Assembly (NCBI GenBank): GCA_027365345.1
Contig: DAHXNO010000195.1
Location: 1-62,935, forward strand
Direction: 5' to 3'
Source of the DNA: Granulicella sp.
Lineage (GTDB): Bacteria > Acidobacteriota > Terriglobia > Terriglobales > Acidobacteriaceae
DNA: 62,935 nt
Of the stretch, positions 34,718 to 44,645 are shown piece by piece. Position 1 is the stretch's first letter; each line of letters opens with the position of its first letter. The position numbers and the translations under genes are program-made. The notes beneath the pieces were generated by a model that made no database searches, was not told where the DNA came from, and was given only the letters and a program-made list of their open reading frames with translations.

Positions 34718-35902
34718 ATGAACAGCAAGCAGACAGAGCAACTGATTGAGGCGATCTCCAGCAACTGGCAGGCGGAGATGTATGGGTATCACACCTACTT
34801 TGCGTTGGCCGAGGAGGAGAGTGATCCGCATCGGCGGCGGACGCTGCGGAACTTGGCGCTGGCGGAGAAGCACCACGCAGATCTATGGGCCGGCCGGTTA
34901 ACCGCATTGGGAGCTTCTATCCCGCAGTACACGGGGCCGGAGAAGGGAGACGCCGGGTCGCTGGCGACCCGGATCGGGGGGCATGACCTGGCGTTGCGTC
35001 GGCTGGAGCTGGATGAGAGCCGCGATATTGCGCGTTATGGGAAGCAGATTCGGGAACTGGGCGATGCGGAGACGGTGGCGATTCTGAAAGAGGTGATCGC
35101 GGATGAGTCTGACCATTACATTGCTCTGGGCGGGTTGATTCGGCATCATCTGACGCAGGAGGCGCTGGATCCGGGGCAGGCCAGGCAGGCGCTGGATGAG
35201 CTGATCGCTCAGCGGGAGGCAGGGCAGCCTAAGGCGGCCAGTTGGATAGGAGACGCGATCTATGGAGTAAACGACGGGCTGGGCGCAATCTTTGGGATCG
35301 TTTCCGGCGTCTCTGGAGCGACGCTGGGTAACAGCAAGTTTGTGCTGATTGCGGGCCTGGCGGGAATGATCGCCAGTGCGCTTTCGATGGGCTCCGGTGC
35401 CTACCTGGCCGCCAAGAGCGAGCGCGAGATCTATGAGGCCGAGTATGCGCGCGAGCGCGAGGCGGTGGAGAACAATGAGGCGGAGGCTAGAGAGATGCTC
35501 TCTTTGACCTTTCAGGTGCGGGGACTCTCTGCTGAAGATGCGGACCACTTTGTGGGCCATATCGCCGAGAGGAAAGAGCAGCTTGTGGAGGCGCTGGCCA
35601 GAGAACGGCTGCATATGAGCGAGCAGGGGTTGAGCAAGCCCTGGGTGTCGGCAACTTCCGGCGCGCTCTCCACTGCGGTTGGAGCGCTGATTCCGGTGAT
35701 TCCGTTTTTCTTTCTGGCCGGCGTGCCGGCCATTGTGGTGGCGGCGATTGTCTCTCTGGCCGCGCACTTCGCCGTCGGTGCGGCCAAATCGCTGATTACC
35801 ATTCGCTCCTGGTGGAGCAGCGGTCTGGAGATGACCTTGGTGGGCTTGCTGGAGGGTGTGGTGACCTACCTGGCGGGGATTGGCATTGGGCGGTTTGCAT
35901 AG
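34718..35902 (+). CDS. Ferritin-like/VIT1 iron transporter fusion (MbfA-like)
   Basis: A 394-aa membrane protein. Residues 1-150 form a rubrerythrin/ferritin-like four-helix bundle with diiron ligands visible as AEMYGYHTYFALAEEE, LAEKHHADLW (ExxH) and IADESDHYIAL (ExxH). Residues about 165-394 form a CCC1/VIT1 domain: DAIYGVNDGLGAIFGIVSGVSG, SMGSGAYLAAKSEREIYEAE (cytosolic metal-binding helices), and four more hydrophobic segments. MbfA proteins export Fe2+ from the cytosol under iron or peroxide stress. ATG 34718 has AGAGGG upstream and starts the ferritin domain; the frame is open from 34637. Confidence 0.9.
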   Translation: MNSKQTEQLIEAISSNWQAEMYGYHTYFALAEEESDPHRRRTLRNLALAEKHHADLWAGRLTALGASIPQYTGPEKGDAGSLATRIGGHDLALRRLELDESRDIARYGKQIRELGDAETVAILKEVIADESDHYIALGGLIRHHLTQEALDPGQARQALDELIAQREAGQPKAASWIGDAIYGVNDGLGAIFGIVSGVSGATLGNSKFVLIAGLAGMIASALSMGSGAYLAAKSEREIYEAEYAREREAVENNEAEAREMLSLTFQVRGLSAEDADHFVGHIAERKEQLVEALARERLHMSEQGLSKPWVSATSGALSTAVGALIPVIPFFFLAGVPAIVVAAIVSLAAHFAVGAAKSLITIRSWWSSGLEMTLVGLLEGVVTYLAGIGIGRFA

Positions 35903-36210
35903 AACCCGAACTGAGGTAGAGGAGTCCGCGGCCAGCGGGGCTTGCGGCGTGATGGTGTGAGAAGATTTGCGCGGCATGTTGTTGCTGTCTATGCGTGGGG
36001 CTGGCGCTGAAGGTGTGACGCTGAGAAGCCAGGTGCTGAGGATCTGGCCCTATCCCCGGCGGCTGGAGGGCCAGCCCGGGCAGGCGTTGCGTATTGCAGA
36101 GAGATTTCGCCGCCGGGCGGGGCGCGAAGAGTCCTGCGATTTTTGAGGATGCCGTGCGCCTGGATCGCTTGCGGTGAGGATCTTGCGGGAGTTGCTATGG
36201 TAGCGGTAAG
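35903..36210. other. Intergenic, nothing recognised
   Basis: No gene, repeat or terminator was identified between the iron transporter and the CPBP protease. A minus-strand Ala/Arg-rich frame here is antisense shadowing. Confidence 0.4.
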
Positions 36211-37140
36211 GTGCTGATGGCCTGGATCGGCGGATACAATGCGGAGGCGTGGACGATGCTGCTGGCTGCGGCCTGCCTGACTCTGCTGCCGCTGCTGGTG
36301 CTGGGCTTTGGCGGAGAGCGGGCGCAGGCGTGGGCGCACCGGCTGGCGTGGCGGCCAGGAGCGCTGGCTGCGTGGGTGCGGATTGTAGCTCCTGCTGCGC
36401 TGGTTGTGCCTTACGTGCTGGTGACCTGTGTCGGTGGCGATCTTCGTCTGCGCTGGCTAGCCGTCTATCTGCTGCTGCCGGTGGCCGTCGCGGCGCTGAT
36501 GGAGGATGCGCGCAGAGTGGATCCCGAGCAGCGCGGGGGCTGGCGTGAGTATGTGATGCTTGTGGGGCTGGGGCTCTCCGTGGACCTGCGCTGGTTGGAG
36601 GGCGCATGGCCGGCGCACCTGGCCGTGTTCAGCAAGCTGCTGCTGCTGGATGCTGGGATGTATGGATTGCTGGTGGTGCGGGGATTGACCGGGGTGGGAT
36701 TCGATCTGCGCCTGCGGCTGCGCGATCTGTCTACGGGCGTTCGGGAGTATGCGCTCTATGCGCCGATTGCGATCCTGCTGGGGCTGGGATTGGGGTTTCT
36801 GCACTTCCATGCGCGCTGGCCTTCGCTGGCGCAGGCGGCGGGCGCGTTTGGGTTCACCTTTCTATTTATTGCCGTACCAGAGGAACTGTTCTTTCGCGGC
36901 TGGATGCAGAATCTTGTGGAGCGGCGGCTGGGGCGCGTGCCGGCGCTGGTGGTGACCTCAGTGCTCTTCGGGCTCTCCCATTTCAATAAACGGGCTGCGC
37001 ACTTCAACTGGAGGTATGTGGTGCTGGCGGCGTTGGCCGGCCTATTTTATGGGCGAGCGTGGAGGCGCGAGCGCAGAGTGGGCGCCTCCGCGTTGACGCA
37101 TGCGCTGGTGGATAGCACCTGGTCGCTGTGGCTCCGCTGA
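36211..37140 (+). CDS. CPBP intramembrane protease (Abi family)
   Basis: A 309-aa protein with about eight TM helices. The three CPBP/Rce1-type motifs are present in the last third: PEELFFRGWMQNL (EExxxR catalytic pair), LFGLSHFN (FxxxH) and ALTHALVDST (HxxxD/N-like). It probably cleaves membrane-associated peptides or prenylated substrates; some members confer bacteriocin self-immunity. Its 3' end overlaps the opposite-strand CPBP-like gene by 94 bp. An alternative ATG lies at 36217. Confidence 0.85.
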   Translation: MLMAWIGGYNAEAWTMLLAAACLTLLPLLVLGFGGERAQAWAHRLAWRPGALAAWVRIVAPAALVVPYVLVTCVGGDLRLRWLAVYLLLPVAVAALMEDARRVDPEQRGGWREYVMLVGLGLSVDLRWLEGAWPAHLAVFSKLLLLDAGMYGLLVVRGLTGVGFDLRLRLRDLSTGVREYALYAPIAILLGLGLGFLHFHARWPSLAQAAGAFGFTFLFIAVPEELFFRGWMQNLVERRLGRVPALVVTSVLFGLSHFNKRAAHFNWRYVVLAALAGLFYGRAWRRERRVGASALTHALVDSTWSLWLR

Positions 37141-37877
37141 GCGGGGCGATGCGGCGGCCGGTAGGTGAGGTAACCGTGGCCGACGCGCATGTTGTGGATG
37201 ACGGCGTTGGGAATGGTGATGGCCAGCGTGATGCCCAGGATGGCGTGCGCCACGGCGAGGGGATACAGGTTGCGGTAGTTCAGAAAGAGCAGGCAGGAGG
37301 CCAGGCCCAGGGTGAAGGTGACCACGGAGAGAATGGGGCTTGGCAGGTGGGCGATGCAGAAGACAGTGGCAGTGGCCAGCGCGGCCAGGCCGACGCTGGG
37401 CAACAGGCGCAGCAGACGGCGAAGAAAGAAGTCTTGCAGCAGAAGCTGCTGCACAAAGGACCAGATGGCGTAACCTGCGTAGCGCTTGAAGAACGGGATT
37501 GGCCGGTGAGGGCAGTGGAGGGTGTGGAAGAAGATGGCCAGCCCGATCGAGATGGAGGAGAGCGCCAGGGCGACGGCGACGATCCAGAGGGAGCGAAGCA
37601 GGTTGCCGGTGCGCAGGCCCATGGATGGAGCACTGTCAAAGCTGCGCCAGAAGATGATGGCGATCACGATCGCCGTGAGGAGATAGAGCGGACGCTGCCA
37701 GGGAGGCGGGGTCCAGAGGACGATGAGGATCAGGCCGTAGCCGATGCCGAGCTCCAGGCCGGCGCGCCGTCTGCTCAACGGTCGCCAGAAGAGCGAGGAG
37801 GTGGTGGTAGAGGAGGCACGGTCGCCGGGAGCTGCGGGAGCGGACCGTGGAGGGAGAACATCCGCCATAGGCGCCAT
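37047..37877 (-). CDS. CPBP-like membrane protein with non-canonical catalytic motif
   Basis: A 276-aa protein with about seven TM helices. It resembles CPBP proteins in layout, but the EExxxR position reads QQLLLQDFFLRRLLR (Glu pair replaced by Gln-Asp), while the later His motifs FCIAHLPSP and AVAHAILG remain. It may be inactive or use Asp. ATG 37877 was chosen over TTG 37904. The last 30 codons are antisense to the end of the plus-strand CPBP gene. Likely an ancient paralogue pair. Confidence 0.7.
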   Translation of the reverse strand: MAPMADVLPPRSAPAAPGDRASSTTTSSLFWRPLSRRRAGLELGIGYGLILIVLWTPPPWQRPLYLLTAIVIAIIFWRSFDSAPSMGLRTGNLLRSLWIVAVALALSSISIGLAIFFHTLHCPHRPIPFFKRYAGYAIWSFVQQLLLQDFFLRRLLRLLPSVGLAALATATVFCIAHLPSPILSVVTFTLGLASCLLFLNYRNLYPLAVAHAILGITLAITIPNAVIHNMRVGHGYLTYRPPHRPAQRSHSDQVLSTSACVNAEAPTLRSRLHARP

Positions 37878-38072
37878 CTTATGCGCTCGCGGGGCCAGGA
37901 TCAAAGGCGGTGGGAGGTCTGGGTAGCGCCAGTGTGGGGCTGGAGACTCCCGGCGCGGAGATCTTGCGGTGGTCTTGAGGTGGTTGTGAGCGGTTGGGGA
38001 GGTGCTGCGGCCTTACGGTGGCGTAGGGCCGCAGCCATGGTTTGCGTTGAGGTGATGGAGGTTGCGAGTCTT

Positions 38073-40802
38073 TTATTGAGACAGGCCGATCTGGCCGTCG
38101 ATGCGGAAGTGTCCGGTGACGGAAGGGGCTCCAGTACCGGGTTGGCCGCCACCGATGCTGAGCGTGTAATTCCCGGCGGCGACGATGGGGTCACCGGCTT
38201 GAGTGACCATGCTGAGATCGCGATTGTGGAGTTGGAAGTGTACCTGTTGGCTTTGGCCGGGTTCCAGATGGATGCGCTGGAATCCGCGTAGAGCGAGGCG
38301 GGGAGCTCCGGGAACCTGCGGGAACTTCAGGTAGAGTTGTACGACCTCATCGCCGGCGACCTTGCCCGTGTTGGTGACGGTGGCGGCCGCATCCAGCGGA
38401 GAGCCGGCCTGATCGGAGGCGGGCAGGGTGAGATTGCTATAGGCGAAGGTGGTGTAGCTCAAGCCGTAGCCGAAGGGGTAGAGCGGCTTGCCGGTGAAGT
38501 AGCGGTAGGTCCGGTTCTCCATGGAGTAGTCTTCAAAGTTGGGGAGTTGGTTGACATCCTTATAGAAGGTTACGGGTAGGCGGCCGGCGGGGTTGTTCTT
38601 GCCGCTCAGGGTGTCGGCGATGGCGTTTCCGCCCTCCTCGCCGGCATACCAGGACTCCAGGACGGCGTTGGCGTGCTGCTGGATCCAGTTGACGGCCAGC
38701 GCGCTTCCGTTCATCAGCACGACGACCAGGGGCTTGTGGGTAGCTGCGACATCCTCGACCAGAGCCTCTTCAGGTTCCGGCAGATCGATGCTGGTGCGGT
38801 CGCCGCCGAGGAAGCCGGGTTCGCTGACCGGCATCTCTTCGCCTTCAAGCTGGCTGGTGATGCCGACCACGGCGATCACAAGGTCCGCCTGGCGGGCGGC
38901 TTCCACCGCAGCCGGTGAGGGAGTATAGTCCACGGGGGTCCAGATGAGCTGCGCTGTGGGCGGGACGCCGTTGAGGTTGCTGTAATCCACCGTGAGAGAG
39001 ACAGGGACGCCCTTTTCGAGATGGATGCGGCCGAGTTTGGATTCAACCCCGTGGGTTCTCCACTCCGCTGCGATCACTTTGCCGTCTGCCTGGACGGACA
39101 CGTGACCGTCGCCGCGGACGCCGAGCAGGTAGTCGCCCGTCTGGGTGGGATGGAGGAGGCCTGTCCATTGAACGTGAATCTGCTTTTGGCCCGCGGCCTG
39201 GGCGGGGAGGTTGGCCGGGCTGAGATCGACCTGGGGCTCGATGCGCTGGGCGAAGGGCTTGGCTGGGCCGGCGTTGGAGAGATCAAGGTTCCCGCCGACG
39301 GAATAGTTGGCCAGCAGGCCGGGTTTGCCGTCCGGCGTGGAGAGTTGACCGGCTGGAACGGGGTTGCCCTGGTTGCGCAGGAACTGGGTTCCGGGAACGT
39401 AGGTGATCTTAACCCCGGGGTAGGCTGCCCGGAGACCTTCCAGCATGGTGACGGTGTGGGTGGGGATGCCGTTGTAGTTGCCGAGCAAGACGTTGGTCTG
39501 GCTGGCCAGCGGACCGACGACGGCGATGCTGTGGACGCTGGGATGGATGGGAAGCGTGCCGTCGTTCTTGAGCAGCACCATGGATTCATCGGCGAGCTTG
39601 CGGGCCAGAGCGCGGTGCGCGGGGCTGTTGAGCTGGCTGGGGTCGATGCTGGAGTAGGGGTCCATGGAGGGCGGGTCAAACAGGCCCAGCTTGATGCGGG
39701 CGGTGAAGAGGCGCACCAGCGCGGTGTCCATGGCTTCTTGGCTCAGATAGCCCTGTCGTACGGCGTCGATGTAGGGCTGGTAGTCTGAGTCGCCCTTTAC
39801 TTTGGCCACAAAGTCCGCACACTCATTGTCCATGCCTCGCTCCATGGAGATGGCGGTGGACTGCGCCTGGGTGGGGCGGTAATGGTGAAAGTTATAGATG
39901 TCCTGGACGGCATCGCAGTCGGAGACGACGTAGCCCTGGAAGCCCCAATGGCCGCGCAGCAGATCCTGCAACAGATACTGGTTGGCGCAGGCCGGCTGTC
40001 CTTTGATTGCGTTATAGGCGCACATGATGGAGTCGGCCTTGCCCTGGACGATGGCGGCGCGGAAGGCGGGTTGGTAAGTATCCACTTCGTCGTGGAGGCT
40101 GACGTCGACATCGGCAAAGTGGCGGGTGGGCTCCGGGCCGCTGTGTACGTCAAAGTGCTTGGGAGTGGCGATGACGCGGTAGTACTTGGGGTCGTCGCCC
40201 TGCATGCCGGTGACGAAGGCGACTGCAAAGTGGGCGGTGAGGAAGGGGTCTTCGCCGTAGGTCTCCTGGCCGCGGCCCCAGCGGGGGTCGCGGAAGATGT
40301 TGACGTTGGGCGCCCAGAAGTCCAGACCGTGGAAGATGACGGAGGCGCCATTGTGCTCGGACTGCTGGTGGACCACGCGGGCTTCGGTGCCGATGGCGAC
40401 GGCCATGGTGTGGATCCCGGCGGGATCAAAGGTGGCTCCCAGGCCGATGGGCTCGGGGAACTCGGTGGTTCCGTCCACGGCGACGCCGTGCAGAGCCTCG
40501 CTCCACCAGTCGTAGGCCGGAACTTTCAGGCGGGGAATCGCTCGCGCCTGATTGACCAACTGCGATGCCTTCTCCTGGAGCGTCATGCGGCTGATCAGGT
40601 CCCGAGCGCGCTCTTCAGGGGGCAACTGCGGGTTCAAATAAGCCGGCTGCGCCGAGGACGTGGCCGCCGCCGGCGTTGACGGCTGGGCCGCGGCTTGGGT
40701 TGCGGCCTGCGCCTGGGCGCACGGAGTCACCAGAGCTGATAACGATGCAGCCGTCCCCAGGACGACAGAAACGGCAAGAGAAAACGCAACTGATCTTTTC
40801 AT
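38073..40802 (-). CDS. Secreted GH3 beta-glycosidase (xylosidase/glucosidase) with PA14 insert
   Basis: A 909-aa exported enzyme. After the signal peptide (residues 1-34) comes a GH3 N-terminal domain with ARAIPRLKVPAYDWWSEALHGV, DPRWGRGQETYGEDP, PKHFDVHSGPE, and the nucleophile Asp in GYVVSDCDAV. A GH3 C-terminal domain (ADESMVLLKNDGTLPI) is split by a PA14 domain (about 500-640, TGDYLLGVRGDGHVSV), and an Fn3-like domain (GDEVVQLYLKFP) ends the protein. The DWWSEALHGV pattern is typical of beta-xylosidase/beta-glucosidase members; the substrate is not certain. It appears to be a single-gene unit. Confidence 0.92.
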   Translation of the reverse strand: MKRSVAFSLAVSVVLGTAASLSALVTPCAQAQAATQAAAQPSTPAAATSSAQPAYLNPQLPPEERARDLISRMTLQEKASQLVNQARAIPRLKVPAYDWWSEALHGVAVDGTTEFPEPIGLGATFDPAGIHTMAVAIGTEARVVHQQSEHNGASVIFHGLDFWAPNVNIFRDPRWGRGQETYGEDPFLTAHFAVAFVTGMQGDDPKYYRVIATPKHFDVHSGPEPTRHFADVDVSLHDEVDTYQPAFRAAIVQGKADSIMCAYNAIKGQPACANQYLLQDLLRGHWGFQGYVVSDCDAVQDIYNFHHYRPTQAQSTAISMERGMDNECADFVAKVKGDSDYQPYIDAVRQGYLSQEAMDTALVRLFTARIKLGLFDPPSMDPYSSIDPSQLNSPAHRALARKLADESMVLLKNDGTLPIHPSVHSIAVVGPLASQTNVLLGNYNGIPTHTVTMLEGLRAAYPGVKITYVPGTQFLRNQGNPVPAGQLSTPDGKPGLLANYSVGGNLDLSNAGPAKPFAQRIEPQVDLSPANLPAQAAGQKQIHVQWTGLLHPTQTGDYLLGVRGDGHVSVQADGKVIAAEWRTHGVESKLGRIHLEKGVPVSLTVDYSNLNGVPPTAQLIWTPVDYTPSPAAVEAARQADLVIAVVGITSQLEGEEMPVSEPGFLGGDRTSIDLPEPEEALVEDVAATHKPLVVVLMNGSALAVNWIQQHANAVLESWYAGEEGGNAIADTLSGKNNPAGRLPVTFYKDVNQLPNFEDYSMENRTYRYFTGKPLYPFGYGLSYTTFAYSNLTLPASDQAGSPLDAAATVTNTGKVAGDEVVQLYLKFPQVPGAPRLALRGFQRIHLEPGQSQQVHFQLHNRDLSMVTQAGDPIVAAGNYTLSIGGGQPGTGAPSVTGHFRIDGQIGLSQ

Positions 40803-40975
40803 GTACCCTCCACTGGGTCTCGAAAGGCCCGCAACAGGATAGCTCCCCGGGGAGGGTTTGTTCCAGCATGAAATTCATAATGAAGCGGTTTAATCCAGCG
40901 CGCAATGAAGTAAGGGGCGCGGCTTGCGCCGTGCCCCTCGGGAAGATGCAGGGAAGGTCTCCGGATTGGAGGTGG

Positions 40976-42280
40976 TTACTTGCCCGTGATGTTGCTGCCA
41001 AAGAGGATGCCGAGCTCAACCACGGCGCGGAGCTGGTTGGGGGCCTCTCCCTGTGTGCCGAAGGCGTCACCCTGCGAGTAGCTGCCGGCGTGTACCCAGG
41101 CGAGGTCGCCGCGGGCAAAGAAGGCGCCTTTTTGCCAGGTGGGGGTCAGGGTGACGCTGGTTCCATCGCTGCCCGGTCCAAAGAGCAGGTTCACCGCCCC
41201 GTTGGCGCTGCTGCCGGAGGTTTTGATGTACTCCACGCGGGCCGGCAGCGAGAATCCGTGCTTGAAGGCGTAGCTGAGCAGCAGCGCTCCGCCGTTGGTG
41301 GTTGCGCCCTGCGTCACCCCCACCCGAGCATCGGTTGGGACGTCGCTGAACTGGTAGTAGGGCTGAATGATCCAGTTGCCTTTGGTGTAGGTGTAGATCA
41401 CAGCGTACATGGAGCTGTTGTTCTGGACCGGGGTGGCCAGGGTCTGGAACTTGGTGGATCCGGCGTTGCCCATGGCCTCAAAGGCCAGGCTGTTGACGCC
41501 CTTGGTAAAGGTGAGAGCGCCGCTCACCCAGGAGTAGCGGTTGGAGTAGTAGCCGTCGTTCCAGCTTAGCGAGGCGGTGAAGTACTTGCCCAGGGTCTGG
41601 TTTACCTGGATGCCGCGATTGACGGCGTTCTCCTGGTTCCACAACAGGCCGCGCTCCACGTTCATGTTCTGGAAGGTAAAGGTGGACTCGGCTCCCATCA
41701 GGGTAGGCAGAGAGCCGATCTGGAATGATGTCGTTTTACCCACCGGCAACTTGAGAAAGGCTACCGGGACCGGCCCAAAGAAGTCCTTGACGGTGTCTGC
41801 GGCGGAGAGATAGGGCGTAGCGAGGGCTGGAATCGCATAGGCTCCCGTCTGGATGAAGTACTGCACGGGCCCGTCCGCCTTTTGAATAAAGAGCAGGCCG
41901 TTGCTCAGGGTCGCCTGTCCGATGTTGTCTCCCGGCACGTGATTGTCCTGGTAGAGGCCATAGCCGGAGACGATTCCGTTGGCGTCCAGCTTGCCCAGCG
42001 GGCCGGCATCAAAGACGGCTGGCGGAAGCCACTGCAGCGGCCCGCTGAGCGCAGGGGTGGGCAGCGGCGACGGAGCCGCCGCGGCTGCCGGCGCGGGAGC
42101 AGCGGCCGGAGCGGGGGCCGTTGACGCCGCAGGCGCCGTGCTCTGGGCAGTTGTGGCGCTCTGGGCAGCGGCTGGAGCGCAGAGCGTGGTGAGAGCGCAG
42201 CCCAGAATGGGCGCCAGCAAGAGGGCGGTGAAGAGAGCTGGGGTGGACGTTGCGGTGAGACGTTGCGCTGTGAGCTTCAT
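40976..42280 (-). CDS. Outer-membrane beta-barrel porin (OmpL/bbp2-like)
   Basis: A 434-aa exported protein. A signal peptide leads into an Ala/Pro-rich low-complexity linker (about 45-80), then a barrel of alternating amphipathic strands (VSGYGLYQDNH, TSFQIGSLPTLMGAE, ENAVNRGIQVNQTLG, and the GNWIIQPYYQF type). This is the putative beta-barrel porin-2 pattern common in Acidobacteria. It should form a diffusion channel in the outer membrane. It lies downstream of the APC permease (252-bp gap), suggesting a shared transport task for amino acids or amines. Confidence 0.78.
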   Translation of the reverse strand: MKLTAQRLTATSTPALFTALLLAPILGCALTTLCAPAAAQSATTAQSTAPAASTAPAPAAAPAPAAAAAPSPLPTPALSGPLQWLPPAVFDAGPLGKLDANGIVSGYGLYQDNHVPGDNIGQATLSNGLLFIQKADGPVQYFIQTGAYAIPALATPYLSAADTVKDFFGPVPVAFLKLPVGKTTSFQIGSLPTLMGAESTFTFQNMNVERGLLWNQENAVNRGIQVNQTLGKYFTASLSWNDGYYSNRYSWVSGALTFTKGVNSLAFEAMGNAGSTKFQTLATPVQNNSSMYAVIYTYTKGNWIIQPYYQFSDVPTDARVGVTQGATTNGGALLLSYAFKHGFSLPARVEYIKTSGSSANGAVNLLFGPGSDGTSVTLTPTWQKGAFFARGDLAWVHAGSYSQGDAFGTQGEAPNQLRAVVELGILFGSNITGK

Positions 42281-42532
42281 AGAGGATCCTTTCGAGTTGG
42301 CCAGTCACCGTGAAGTCGTGCAAGAGTCCGGACGCGCGCCTGGGTTCTGCTGTCAAACCAGAGGACCGCGAGCGTGAGGAGGCGAAAGAGTTTTGTCGAT
42401 GATGGGATCTTCGCAGGCAGGCGAGATCCGGGAGCCCGATGAATGAAGGCCGAGAGCCCGGGGTGACTGGACGAGACAGGATTGTCCGGTCCAGTCGCCG
42501 CAGGGAGGTGAGGAAGTGGATGAGGTGCGCGG

Positions 42533-44335
42533 TTAAGAGTTGGCGGGCCGCGCCTCCATCAACGTCGACTTGCCGGTCTTCTTGCTGCTGGTCAGGAAGT
42601 GGAGCGCGCCAATCACCGCCCATATCCCCGCGATGGATAGCGCCAGCAGCGGCTCCATCTTGGTGCCATAGCCCATGAAGGGACCGATGAGGTAGAAGGC
42701 CATGCACGCAAGGTTGGCGCACAGACCGAAGAGAGGAATGGCGAGGTGGCGAACAAAGCTGAACTTGGGATGCTTGTGGTACGCCACCATGCACAGCGTG
42801 CAGCTAAGCGCATAGAGGACGAAGGTGCCGAAGTTGGAGGCCAGGGTTACCGTCAGCAAGCTGTTGGGCAGCGCCGCCATCTTGTCATGGGAGAAGTAGC
42901 CGAAGCTGGAGAGAAGGCCGTGCGGAAGGGCTGAGATGGCCGACGCTGCCGGAGCCCCTCCGTCGCAGAAGACCAGGGAGACGGCGATGCATCCGATGAT
43001 GGCGGAGATGAGCGCCATGGTCCAGACGGCCTGATGCGGGGTCAGGTTCTTTTTGTGCAGGCTGCCAAACCGGCCCGAGACCTCCTTGTCCTTGCCCATG
43101 GCATAGGTGACGCGAGCTCCGGTGTTCATGCAGGAGAGCGTGGTTCCAATCAATGCCAGCACGACGGTGAACGCCTCAGCCAGCATGAAGGCTCGTCCAT
43201 GGCCGGGACCGAAGACCGCATCGCCCACCACCACCATCATGTCGCCGATGGGAGCGGCGGAGCCGGAGGCGCTCTGCATGGTGTAACCGCTGTTGAGGAA
43301 GTAGTTGGCGCAGAAGTACTCAAAGCAGTAGAACACCACGCCCTGCACCAGCAGCGAGGTGATGACGGCAATGGGAATGTCCCGTTTGGCGTTCTTTGCT
43401 TCGCCGCCCATGGAGGTGACGGACTCAAAGCCCACCAGGATAAGGATAGCGACTGTTGCCTGGATAAAAACCCAGCTCATGTGGTGCGGGCTGACGACCG
43501 ATTTGGCTGAGGGATGGGAGAGGAAGTTGCCCGAGGCGTCGTGCTCCGGGTAGCTGATGTGGTAGGGAACCGGCTTGCCAGCCGCATCCAGTTTGGGCAG
43601 GGGCACACCGCCGGCGTCGCGCAGGATGGTGTCTGTGGAGACTCCGCCGACAACCGAGGTCGTGGTCTTGAACTCGTAGTTGTATGCCTCGCCAGAGGTG
43701 GAATCAAACTGATAGGCCACTGATCCGGGAGGATGATTCATGCGGTAGCCCAACGCCATGACGCTGAAGATCATGAGGGCGACGATCTGGATAACGTTGA
43801 TGCCCAGATTGACGCCTGTGGATGCGTTGGCTCCACGGTATGCGATGTAGGCAACGGCGAAGGCAAAGACCACCGCTACGCCCATCATGAACAGGATTCC
43901 AGGGTTGGAGGCGCTCATGAAGTTCGGATCGAGCGTTCCGACCAGGTAGCCGATCACGATGCCCATGGTTCCAACCATGACGCCGGGGTAGATCCAGTAG
44001 TAAAGGTGAGAGGCCCAGCCAACGATGAACTTCGAGATGCGCGCATACTTCCAGGAGCGCTCCCGGCTGAGAAACGCCTGTTCAGCGAAGTAGTAGGAGC
44101 TGCCGGTGCCGGGGTAGAGCTTGGCCATCTCCGCATAGCAGACCGCCGTGGAGAGACAGAGGAGTAAGGCTGCGATGATCCCCATCCACATGGATGGCGC
44201 TGTGACTCCCGTAGTTGCCTGAATGAAGAAGGTCAACCAGAGAAAGGCGCCTGGCGCAATCAACGCCATGGCGTTGCTTGTGAGTCCCGTAAGACCAAGC
44301 GTTTTTTTCATCTCGACTGCTGGTATTTCGGCCAT
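42533..44335 (-). CDS. APC family amino acid/polyamine permease
   Basis: A 600-aa inner-membrane transporter. The GLTGLTSNAMALIAPGAFLWL start carries the TM1 unwound-helix pattern, and YPGTGSSYYFAEQAF, GFESVTSMGGEAKNAKRDIPIAV (TM6 and following loop) and MNTGARVTYAMGKD are further APC blocks. About 12-13 TM helices are visible, with a long periplasmic insert of about 90 residues between TM5 and TM6 that ordinary members lack. ATG 44335 has GGGAGG upstream; the frame opens at 44353. It is divergent from the histidine kinase gene. Confidence 0.88.
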   Translation of the reverse strand: MAEIPAVEMKKTLGLTGLTSNAMALIAPGAFLWLTFFIQATTGVTAPSMWMGIIAALLLCLSTAVCYAEMAKLYPGTGSSYYFAEQAFLSRERSWKYARISKFIVGWASHLYYWIYPGVMVGTMGIVIGYLVGTLDPNFMSASNPGILFMMGVAVVFAFAVAYIAYRGANASTGVNLGINVIQIVALMIFSVMALGYRMNHPPGSVAYQFDSTSGEAYNYEFKTTTSVVGGVSTDTILRDAGGVPLPKLDAAGKPVPYHISYPEHDASGNFLSHPSAKSVVSPHHMSWVFIQATVAILILVGFESVTSMGGEAKNAKRDIPIAVITSLLVQGVVFYCFEYFCANYFLNSGYTMQSASGSAAPIGDMMVVVGDAVFGPGHGRAFMLAEAFTVVLALIGTTLSCMNTGARVTYAMGKDKEVSGRFGSLHKKNLTPHQAVWTMALISAIIGCIAVSLVFCDGGAPAASAISALPHGLLSSFGYFSHDKMAALPNSLLTVTLASNFGTFVLYALSCTLCMVAYHKHPKFSFVRHLAIPLFGLCANLACMAFYLIGPFMGYGTKMEPLLALSIAGIWAVIGALHFLTSSKKTGKSTLMEARPANS

Positions 44336-44645
44336 ATATGCCTCCCGGGGCATGGAGTCTATGCTGGTTTGTTGGTGGTGCGTGAGAATGACGGTTGATG
44401 TGTGATGAATAGGATCATCGCGGGAGGAACATCAGGAACTCGTGAAGAAACCGGATTGAGGCAAAATTTTTCTTGTCCGACCTTCCCAAAAGAAGATCTT
44501 TGCCGGTTGGAAGTGCTCAAAATGATTGTTCGGGCGATGAGCGCTGTGTATTCTGGACAAAAGTTTTGTTGATTTTGCCGGCAGAGAGAGGCCCCGCGGA
44601 CGCACTGCGGCGCTTTTCTCCGGGGGCGCCGCTCGAGGTTCGCGA
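44336..44645. promoter_or_regulatory. Divergent control region between APC permease and histidine kinase
   Basis: A 310-bp region that must hold promoters for both directions, noticeably AT-richer around 44455-44580 than its neighbours. No confident -35/-10 pair or operator is singled out. Confidence 0.4.

Noticed and set aside
37128-38291. 387-codon plus-strand ORF across the second CPBP gene and the GH3 3' end
   Set aside because: It covers two unrelated antisense genes and has Gly/Glu-rich composition typical of a shadow frame.
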